Assembly (NCBI GenBank): GCA_016930375.1
Contig: JAFGGU010000016.1
Location: forward strand, 1 to 57,711
DNA: 57,711 bases
Reading direction: 5' to 3'
From: Bacteroidales bacterium
Lineage (GTDB): Bacteria > Bacteroidota > Bacteroidia > Bacteroidales > UBA10428
The translations under genes and the position numbers were made by a program. Positions 36,334 through 42,391 of the stretch are shown here, piece by piece; within the stretch, counting starts at the first letter, position 1, and the number at the start of each line of letters is the position of its first letter. The notes under the pieces are model-generated. The model was not told the DNA's origin. It made no database searches and saw nothing but the letters and a program-made list of their open reading frames with translations.

Positions 36334-37349
36334 AACAGTTCCTTTTCAAGTTGTTTATAAGAGATCTTTTTAATTACAGCATTTCCAATGCGGTCAAGAA
36401 ATACCATATGCAGGAAATCACCTTCGCGTTTCTTGTCCTTTTTCATGGCAGAAATCAGGGCAGGGTGGTCGGTTTGCATGGTTACCGGTAAACCCAGCCT
36501 GTGGAGGGCCTGCGCTATGCGATCGGATTCTGAGCCCGGAAGCAGCCCGAGTTTAACTGAAAGGTTGGCTGCAAGCACCATGCCCAGGCTCACGGCCTCC
36601 CCATGCAGCATGCCGGTAGTGTGCTCAATGGCATGGGCAAACGTATGACCGAAATTAAGGATTTTGCGTTCACCCTTTTCCTTTTCATCCAGCAGCACAA
36701 CCCGTGATTTGATCAGAACGGACTCATGGATGAGTTTCTCCATGACATCCGGTTTATTGTTCAGCGCATCGGCACAATGCTTTTCAATATATCCGAAAAG
36801 GGCTTCATCCCTGATGGCAGCGGCTTTGACGATCTCGGCAAAACCGGAACGGAATTCGCGTTTATCGAGGGTTTCAAGCATCGAGGTGTCGATGATCACA
36901 AATTCAGGCTGGTTAAATACGCCCAGCATGTTTTTGTATCCCCTGAAATTGACGCCGTTCTTGCCGCCGACACTGGCATCAACCTGGGAAAGAAGCGAGG
37001 TGGAAACAAATCCGAAAGGCAGGCCGCGCATGAATACCGAAGCGGCAAAGCCGGCCACATCGCAAACAATTCCGCCGCCGATGGCTACGATGAAAGTCGA
37101 CCTGTCGGCTTCCAATTCCACAAGCTTGTCAAAGATCAGGGACAGGGTATCCAGGGTCTTGTTTTTTTCACCCAGACCTATGGAAATGACCGGCACAGCC
37201 GGAAAAACATGGCCATAAAGCTTCAGAATGTTGTCATCGGTAATGATGATGGACCTTCCGGAAGGAAGGTACTGTGACAGATTTTTATAGCTCTCACCAA
37301 TAACAATTTTCGAAACCCGGGTTCCGGTAGCAATTTCAATTGTCTTCAT
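36330..37349 (-). CDS. aroB: 3-dehydroquinate synthase
   Basis: 339 aa. Contains GGGIVCDVAGFAASVFMRG, STSLLSQVDASVGGKNGVN, and the metal-binding GHTFAHAIEHTTGMLHGEAVSLGM, all conserved in NAD-dependent 3-dehydroquinate synthase. It cyclises DAHP. The 126-base gap before it from the DAHP synthase gene carries an octamer array and a polypurine (minus-strand) stretch. Confidence 0.95.
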   Translation of the reverse strand: MKTIEIATGTRVSKIVIGESYKNLSQYLPSGRSIIITDDNILKLYGHVFPAVPVISIGLGEKNKTLDTLSLIFDKLVELEADRSTFIVAIGGGIVCDVAGFAASVFMRGLPFGFVSTSLLSQVDASVGGKNGVNFRGYKNMLGVFNQPEFVIIDTSMLETLDKREFRSGFAEIVKAAAIRDEALFGYIEKHCADALNNKPDVMEKLIHESVLIKSRVVLLDEKEKGERKILNFGHTFAHAIEHTTGMLHGEAVSLGMVLAANLSVKLGLLPGSESDRIAQALHRLGLPVTMQTDHPALISAMKKDKKREGDFLHMVFLDRIGNAVIKKISYKQLEKELL

Positions 37350-37380
37350 TGAACCACTAATACCTGATATCTTTATTCTT

Positions 37381-37468
37381 ACCTAATCACCTAATCACCT
37401 ACTCACCTAATCACCTATTCTCCTAGTCCCCCCTTCTCCCCTTCTCCTTGTCTCCCCATCTCCCACTC
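37381..37468. repeat. Octamer array and polypyrimidine tract between aroB and the DAHP synthase gene
   Basis: Degenerate CACCTAAT/CACCTACT units (37381-37425) followed by a long C/T-only stretch on the plus strand with CTTCTCC and TCTCCCC units (about 37427-37465). The transcript would be purine-rich. No promoter box is evident. Confidence 0.75.
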
Positions 37469-37475
37469 ATTCTTC

Positions 37476-38561
37476 TTATTCATTCATCACCTTTGTCTGA
37501 TGATTGATGGATTCCTCATGAATGGCGCGAAACACCTTGATTATAAACTCCTCACCCAAACCCTTCCTGGCTGCCTGAATAATTTTATCACGAAGGATTT
37601 CATCCCACCGGCTGGTCTGCAAAATGGTGATGTTGTTTTGTTTTTTGTATTCTCCGATTTTGCGCGCCACAGCCATGCGGTGTTCAAATATATCCATCAG
37701 TTTGTCATCATACTTGTCGATCTCATGCCTGAGATCTTCGAGGGTCGAAAGTAATACATTATTTTGTATGGTGGCACTTCTCAGAACCAATCTGTGGATT
37801 AATTTATTCAGGTTTTCGGGTGTGAGCTGCTGTTGTGCGTCGCTCAGCGCCTTTTCGGGATTGCAGTGGCTTTCGATGATGAGTCCGTCGAAATCGAGGT
37901 CCATGGCTTTTTGTGAGACTTCAAACAGGAGGTCACGGCTGCCGCATATGTGGCTGGGATCGGTAAGGATCGGCAGTTCAGGGATCAGGCGTTTCAGTTC
38001 GATGGGTATTTCCCATTGGGGGTTATTCCGGTACAGGGTTCTGTTGTAAATTGAAAATCCACGGTGAATGGCAGCCATTTTCCGGATGCCGGCCCGGTTC
38101 AGTCGCTCAATGGCTCCGATCCAGAGCTCAACGTCGGGATTGATGGGATTTTTGATCATTACCGGTATGTCAACGCCCTTCAGCGAATCTGCAATTTCCT
38201 GCACGGCAAAGGGATTGGCAGTTGTTCTCGCGCCCAGCCAGATGATATCGATCCCTGCTTTCAGCGCGTCATACACGTGCCATACATTGGCGACCTCCGT
38301 AGCGGTGTACATGCCGAGTTCATCCTTGATACGTTTCAGCCAGGGCAATCCTTCTTTGCCGACACCTTCGAAAGTATCCGGCCGGGTACGGGGTTTCCAT
38401 AGCCCCGCCCTGTAAATCTGCACGCCGATTTCTTTCAGCTGGCGCCCGGTTTCCATGACCTGTTCTTCGTTTTCGGCGCTGCAGGGACCCGCCATGATCA
38501 GAGGCCGTTCCGAGGAAACGCCTTTGAATTCGAACTTTTCAAGTTTCAATGCTATTTTCAT
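37476..38561 (-). CDS. Bifunctional DAHP synthase / chorismate mutase
   Basis: 361 aa. Residues 1-265 are a type I-beta (KDO8P-like) DAHP synthase: MAGPCSAENEEQV, KPRTRPDTFEGVG, WLGARTTANPFAVQEIAD, AAIHRGFS, PILTDPSHICG and IIESHCNPEKALSDAQQQL. Residues 270-355 are an AroQ-type chorismate mutase (LEDLRHEIDKYDDKLMDIFEHRMAVARKIGEYK). This fusion, with the mutase at the C-terminus, is usual in Bacteroidota and makes the first step of the pathway and the branch to prephenate, commonly giving prephenate feedback control. Starts 4 bases after pheA. Confidence 0.95.
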   Translation of the reverse strand: MKIALKLEKFEFKGVSSERPLIMAGPCSAENEEQVMETGRQLKEIGVQIYRAGLWKPRTRPDTFEGVGKEGLPWLKRIKDELGMYTATEVANVWHVYDALKAGIDIIWLGARTTANPFAVQEIADSLKGVDIPVMIKNPINPDVELWIGAIERLNRAGIRKMAAIHRGFSIYNRTLYRNNPQWEIPIELKRLIPELPILTDPSHICGSRDLLFEVSQKAMDLDFDGLIIESHCNPEKALSDAQQQLTPENLNKLIHRLVLRSATIQNNVLLSTLEDLRHEIDKYDDKLMDIFEHRMAVARKIGEYKKQNNITILQTSRWDEILRDKIIQAARKGLGEEFIIKVFRAIHEESINHQTKVMNE

Positions 38562-38565
38562 AGGG

Positions 38566-39426
38566 TTATTCCATTATTGATTTACCTTTTATGTATTCAC
38601 CAAGAATGAGAAGGCCGCTGGTGAATGGTTTGATGGCCTCGATGGCCTGTGTATAATGCTTGTAATTTTCGATCTCGACATCCACGAAGAACTGGTATTC
38701 CCAGTCCTTTCCCACAATAGGCATGGATTGCACTTTGGCCAGGTTGATCTCATAATACGAAAGAATGGATAATACCTTGGACAGGCCGCCTATTTTATGG
38801 GCAAGGGCAAAAGTCATGGAGGCCTTGTTCACCTCGGGAACATCATGATTTTCGCCATTTCTGCCTTTAAGTATCAGAAAACGTGTATAGTTTATCTTGT
38901 GTGTCTCAATGCCTTCCGCGATGATGGACAGCTTGTATTTCTCTGCCGCCCTGGCTGAGGATATGGCGGCAGCGCCCATCAGGTGTTTATCAGCAATCTC
39001 GCGTGCGCTTAAAGCCGTGTCGATCGAGTCGATCAGCCTGATCTCCGGATAATCATCGAAAAAACGCTGGCACTGAAGAATGGCCATGGGATGCGAGTAT
39101 ACTTCATGAATATCCTGGATGGTCTGTCCGGGCAAGGCTACCAGGTTCTGCTGAATACGCAGGTAAATTTCACCGACGATTTTCAGGTTCGATTCAAGCA
39201 ATAGCGTGTAATTGGGCAGAATACTTCCGGCAATGGAATTTTCGATGGCGGTTATGCCAAAGTCCACCTTGCCCTCTTTCAACGCTGTGAAAAGATCCTT
39301 AAAAGTGTTCCGGGGCACAATTTCAATCTCTTCATTTTCAAAATAGCCGTAGGCTGCAATTTCATGGAAGGCGCCGTATCCGCCCTGGATGGCAATGAGT
39401 TTTTGTTTCGGAGGTGTTTCGTTCAT
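38566..39426 (-). CDS. pheA: Prephenate dehydratase
   Basis: About 286 aa from the ATG at 39426 (MNETPPKQKLIAIQGGYGAFHE); an in-frame ATG at 39465 would lie inside the leader terminator hairpin and is rejected. PDT domain: GYGAFHEIAAYGYF, FGITAIENSIAGSI, TRFLILKG (Thr-Arg-Phe catalytic motif). C-terminal ACT regulatory domain: MTFALAHKIGGLSKVLSILSYYEINLAKVQSMP, which binds phenylalanine for feedback inhibition. It makes phenylpyruvate. First structural gene of the operon and placed directly behind the Phe-leader attenuator. Confidence 0.96.
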   Translation of the reverse strand: MNETPPKQKLIAIQGGYGAFHEIAAYGYFENEEIEIVPRNTFKDLFTALKEGKVDFGITAIENSIAGSILPNYTLLLESNLKIVGEIYLRIQQNLVALPGQTIQDIHEVYSHPMAILQCQRFFDDYPEIRLIDSIDTALSAREIADKHLMGAAAISSARAAEKYKLSIIAEGIETHKINYTRFLILKGRNGENHDVPEVNKASMTFALAHKIGGLSKVLSILSYYEINLAKVQSMPIVGKDWEYQFFVDVEIENYKHYTQAIEAIKPFTSGLLILGEYIKGKSIME

Positions 39427-39448
39427 TTGGCAAGTGTTGGTTATGTTC

Positions 39449-39476
39449 AAAAAAAAACCCCGCAAATCGCGGGGCC
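39449..39476 (-). terminator. Leader terminator (attenuator) before pheA
   Basis: On the minus strand a stem CCCCGC/GCGGGG (39474-39469 with 39463-39458), loop GATTT, followed by nine T residues (39457-39449), 22 bases before the pheA ATG. This is an intrinsic terminator in the 5' leader. The upstream GGGGC (39515-39511), overlapping the leader-peptide stop, can pair with GCCCC (39475-39471) to give a competing antiterminator. Confidence 0.88.
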
Positions 39477-39516
39477 TTTTGATATTATAGTTTATTACTA
39501 CATAAATAAAGCCCCT

Positions 39517-39576
39517 TCAGGTTATCCGGAAATAAAAGTAAAAAAAGAAGAAGGCGATATTTGAGAAAATATTCAT
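39517..39576 (-). CDS. Phenylalanine leader peptide of the aromatic operon
   Basis: A 19-residue frame, MNIFSNIAFFFFYFYFRIT, starting at 39576 and ending TGA at 39517. It has seven Phe and two Tyr, with FFFFYFYF as a run at residues 9-16. It is placed between a -7 box (39595-39602) and an intrinsic terminator just upstream of pheA, exactly as in ribosome-mediated attenuators. Stalling on the Phe codons would cover segment 1 (39556-39547) and free segment 2 (39518-39511) to pair with the terminator's ascending arm; a ribosome reaching the stop would cover segment 2 and let the terminator form. Functionally equivalent to enterobacterial pheL but not similar in sequence outside the Phe run. Seen directly: peptide, stop position, hairpins; the mechanism is inferred from known pheA attenuators. 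Confidence 0.88.
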   Translation of the reverse strand: MNIFSNIAFFFFYFYFRIT

Positions 39577-39594
39577 GTCTGAATTATAATGATG

Positions 39595-39626
39595 CAAATA
39601 TAGGGATTGGATTTTGAATATGCAAG
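39595..39626 (-). promoter_or_regulatory. Promoter of the aromatic operon
   Basis: Minus-strand TATATTTG (39602-39595) fits TAnnTTTG and is followed by C; CTTG (39626-39623) sits 20 bases upstream in the -33 position. Start predicted near 39588, about 12 bases before the leader-peptide ATG. Confidence 0.65.
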
Positions 39627-39654
39627 AGAAAGATGATTTTTGTCAGGGAGTGGA

Positions 39655-39761
39655 GGAGTTTAGCAGTTTGGCAGTTTAGGAGTTTAGGGGTTTAGGAGTT
39701 TAGGGGTTTAGGAGTTTAGGGGTTTAGGAGTTTAGGAGTTTAGGGGTTTAGGAGTTTAGGG
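39655..39761. repeat. TTTAGGAG/TTTAGGGG octamer array overlapping the nth stop
   Basis: About twelve 8-base units. The nth stop codon TAA (39758-39756) and its last residues are inside the array, which extends to within about 30 bases of the aromatic operon's -33 element. Confidence 0.85.
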
Positions 39762-40403
39762 GGTGGATTCGACTTTTTCGAAATATTGGCAACATTCTTT
39801 TAAACCGCATATATCACATTTTGGCTTCCGTGCCATACAAACATATCTTCCATGCAAAATAAGCCAGTGATGAGCCAGAGGCAGCAATTCCCTCGGAAAA
39901 TGCGCAACAAGTTGTTTTTCTGTCGCTTCCGGGGTTTTTGCCCCGGTTGTAAGTCCGATCCTGGCCGCTACCCTGAATACATGCGTATCCACCGGCATGG
40001 CAGGATTCCCGAAAGCAACCAGCGTAATTACGTTGGCTGTTTTACGACCCACGCCGGGGAGTGTCATCAGCTCATCCACCGATTCGGGAACGCGGCCGTT
40101 GAATTCAGCGGTGATTTTCCGGGCCATGGCTGACAGATGCCTGGCCTTGTTGTTGGGATACGAGCAGGATTTTATGTACCTGAAAATATCATCGGGGGTG
40201 GCCTTTGCCATGTCCCCGGCCGTGGGATATTTCTCCAGCAGGGCAGGGGTAATCATGTTTACGCGTTTATCGGTGCATTGGGCAGATAAAATAACCGATA
40301 CTACCAGACCGAAGGGATCCTCATAATGCAGTTCGGTTTCGGCGACGGGCATGTTTTTTTGGAAGTAGGAAATGACGCGGGCGTAGCGGGTTTTGATGTT
40401 CAT
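39756..40403 (-). CDS. nth: Endonuclease III
   Basis: 215 aa. Helix-hairpin-helix LPGVGRKTANVI with catalytic Lys, the catalytic Asp in PVDTHVFRVAARIGL, and a C-terminal iron-sulfur cluster C-x6-C-x2-C-x5-C (CMARKPKCDICGLKECC). DNA glycosylase/AP lyase for oxidised pyrimidines in base-excision repair. Ends in an octamer array; its 5' side faces a composite REP-like element. Confidence 0.95.
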   Translation of the reverse strand: MNIKTRYARVISYFQKNMPVAETELHYEDPFGLVVSVILSAQCTDKRVNMITPALLEKYPTAGDMAKATPDDIFRYIKSCSYPNNKARHLSAMARKITAEFNGRVPESVDELMTLPGVGRKTANVITLVAFGNPAMPVDTHVFRVAARIGLTTGAKTPEATEKQLVAHFPRELLPLAHHWLILHGRYVCMARKPKCDICGLKECCQYFEKVESTP

Positions 40404-40458
40404 AAGGCTGATGGAGATTTGGAAACAAATATAATACTATTGCGAATACCTTATAAAA

Positions 40459-40665
40459 AAGCACGGAGTGCTTTAATTTGAATAACGCCGGGTGAAACCC
40501 GGTGTAAGGTGGTATATAGATGATTGACAACCGCGGAGCGGTTGAATTTGAAAACCTAAAACCATGGCATATAATTCAACCACTCCGTGGTTGATGAGGA
40601 TATGCCTAGTGTCACCACCGGGTTTCACCCGGCGTTATTCAGATTTAACCGCTACACGGTTTAAA
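40459..40665. repeat. Composite REP/BIME-like inverted repeat
   Basis: The arms at 40481-40504 and 40616-40639 are a perfect 24-base inverted repeat, each also a small hairpin (CCGGGT-loop-ACCCGG). Inner arms 40528-40547 and 40574-40593 match at 18 of 20 positions and are hairpins as well. Outer hairpins: AAAGCAC-GGA-GTGCTTT (40459-40475) and AACCG-CGGTT (40647-40661). So the element is a pair of inverted units, each a variable hairpin, an AATTTG or AATCTG plus AATAA spacer and a CCGGGT hairpin. No RAYT-type transposase gene is in the window. The rest of the gap, 40666-40882, is AT-rich with no clear signal except promoter-like AT stretches. Confidence 0.85.
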
Positions 40666-40882
40666 ACCTGTAACCTAAAACTTACAATTTAATTATAGCT
40701 ATTGTATAGAATATTAATATATTACCTTATAATACTAATTTTGTTGATATCATGTTAACTGTATAAAATCAAAAAAAAGCACAAAACAGTAACTTTCCCA
40801 GAAAATAGTCGTTAATTATACTAATTTTACTACAACAATGATCCTTATACAATTAAGAGAGCAATCATTAAACCTATAACTC

Positions 40883-41827
40883 ATGCAACATCATTACTTC
40901 AATTTAAGGTTAGTCAGCTTAATCGTTCTTTTGGGAATTTTCCTGCTGAACGATTCTTGCAAGTCAGGTAAAAAAGGTCAGGAAGGAAAGGAAGTAGGTT
41001 TAGAGGATTTTCTGACAGAGGAGGATATATTTGATGACATTGACAAGGCGAAAAAGATATTCTATTCTCTTCCTTCACCGCTTGAAACGGCCATGTTGAT
41101 CAAATCTGCCGGGGCTAATTATAACGAGTCCGTTTTGAATGAACTTACCAACGTTGACAAATACGCCACCAATAAAAGCAAGGCGCTGAACCTCGGAATT
41201 TATACCACCGATCTCAGTTTTGCCTGCCTGTTCGATCAGGCACAGACTTCGTTGAAATATATGGATGCCACACGGCAACTGGCCACCGAAATGGGTATCA
41301 GTGACGCCATTGATGAAGAAACCATGAAAAGGCTGGAGCAGAATCTGAATAATCGCGAGGTCGTTATGGATATCATCTCTGAAACTTTTCTGAACTCGAG
41401 TTCATATCTTAAAGAAAACGACCAGCAGGATGTCGCTGCCATGGTACTTGTTGGTGGGTGGATTGAAGGTCTTTATATCGGAACACAAATGGTGGGCAAC
41501 AGCCCGGCACAGGGAAATAAACTGGTTGACCGTCTTGCCGAGCAAAAATTATCGTTCAGCATTGTGGAAAGGATGTTGCAGGACAACAAGCAGAACCAGC
41601 TTGGTGAGGAGAACCGCGATATTGTTGAATTGATTAACGAACTGCATACCCTGAAGGCAGCTTTTGAAAAAATTGAAGTGCAGACCTCAGCGGTAAAGGT
41701 TGATGAAAGTGAAACAGAAGACGGTGTTACTGTTTTAAGGTCGCAAACCAAAATCACTGTTACCCCGGAAGCTTTTACAGAGCTGCAGGCTGCTGTTAAT
41801 TCATTAAGAAATAACTTCGTTCAATAA
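40883..41827 (+). CDS. Conserved lipoprotein of unknown function
   Basis: 314 aa. A signal peptide ending LNDSC gives a lipobox-like site at about Cys26, followed by a KSGKKGQEGKE linker. The rest is helical and acidic (EDIFDDIDKAKKIFYSLPSPLETAMLIKSAGANYNESVLN; NLGIYTTDLSFACLFDQ; VGGWIEGLYIGTQM). The pattern is familiar among uncharacterised Bacteroidales proteins but I cannot assign a function. Pairs with the small secreted protein 11 bases downstream (start at 41839). Confidence 0.75.
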   Translation: MQHHYFNLRLVSLIVLLGIFLLNDSCKSGKKGQEGKEVGLEDFLTEEDIFDDIDKAKKIFYSLPSPLETAMLIKSAGANYNESVLNELTNVDKYATNKSKALNLGIYTTDLSFACLFDQAQTSLKYMDATRQLATEMGISDAIDEETMKRLEQNLNNREVVMDIISETFLNSSSYLKENDQQDVAAMVLVGGWIEGLYIGTQMVGNSPAQGNKLVDRLAEQKLSFSIVERMLQDNKQNQLGEENRDIVELINELHTLKAAFEKIEVQTSAVKVDESETEDGVTVLRSQTKITVTPEAFTELQAAVNSLRNNFVQ

Positions 41828-41838
41828 ATACTATGCAT

Positions 41839-42279
41839 ATGAAAAAGTATCTTCCCTATATAGCTACCATAGCTCTGCTTGTTACCTTCAGTATTTCGGC
41901 CAATGCCCAGTGCAAGGGATTTGCCAAAAAGCTCTGTAAACTTGAACTAACGGGCTATGTCCACGATGGTAATTACCATGCTGCCATTCTTACCGAGGGA
42001 GAAGAGGCCGAATTGTACAAGACTTTTTATTCCGGACAGAATTACAGGCTTGCCGTATGTGGTTCGGATGCCTTACCGGCTATCGAGTTCCAGGTTGTGG
42101 ATGCTTACAAGAACGTCCTATTTGACAACAAGCAGCACAACACGGTTGGTACCTGGGATTTCAAACTCGAATCGAGCCAGCAGCTCAAGATTATTGTTAA
42201 AGTGCCGGTAGCTGCGCAACAAACTGAATTTCCGAACAGCGGCTGCGTGGCGATCATGTTTGGGTTTCAGGATAAGTGA
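41839..42279 (+). CDS. Small secreted protein of unknown function
   Basis: 146 aa from the ATG at 41839 (MKKYLPYIATIALLVTFSISANAQ, signal peptide); ATG 41833 adds only two residues. The mature part has four cysteines (QCKGFAKKLCKLEL, AVCGSDA, SGCVAIMFG) that could form disulfides and predicted beta structure. Likely periplasmic. It follows the lipoprotein gene closely and its 3' end is followed by an octamer array. Confidence 0.7.
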   Translation: MKKYLPYIATIALLVTFSISANAQCKGFAKKLCKLELTGYVHDGNYHAAILTEGEEAELYKTFYSGQNYRLAVCGSDALPAIEFQVVDAYKNVLFDNKQHNTVGTWDFKLESSQQLKIIVKVPVAAQQTEFPNSGCVAIMFGFQDK

Positions 42280-42280
42280 G

Positions 42281-42391
42281 GGGTTTAGCAGTTTAGGGAT
42301 TTAGCGGTTTAGGACCTAAACACCTAAACACCTAAGCACCTAAACACCTAAGCACCTAAACACCTAAACACCTAAACACCTAAACACCTAA
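42281..42391. repeat. Octamer array with an orientation switch between convergent genes
   Basis: TTTAGNNG-type units on the left (42283-42311) switch to CACCTAAA/CACCTAAG units on the right (42312-42391); the junction GGTTTAGG-ACCTAAAC is an inverted repeat. The uvrA stop codon TAG (42382-42380) and the codons for its last three residues (LGV) are in the array. May form a bidirectional hairpin terminator. Confidence 0.85.

Noticed and set aside
39364..39564. Plus-strand 66-residue frame over the pheA leader
   Set aside because: It spans the terminator, poly-A tract and leader on the wrong strand and ends in a Lys/Glu-rich stretch that is just the complement of the Phe codons.
39517..39576. 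Phe-rich frame as a by-product of a pyrimidine-rich stretch
   Set aside because: Considered because C/T-rich simple sequence occurs nearby (37427-37465). Rejected because the frame has a start, stop, promoter box, overlapping antiterminator segment and a downstream terminator directly before pheA; chance placement is unlikely.
40459..40475. Terminator upstream of nth
   Set aside because: A neat 7-base stem but no T-run on either strand; it is the first hairpin of the REP-like composite.
34651..42391. Telomere-like or CRISPR-like repeats
   Set aside because: The 8-base arrays resemble TTTAGGG telomeric repeats and are direct repeats, but they lack spacers, cas genes and any replicon end; they are intergenic simple sequence.
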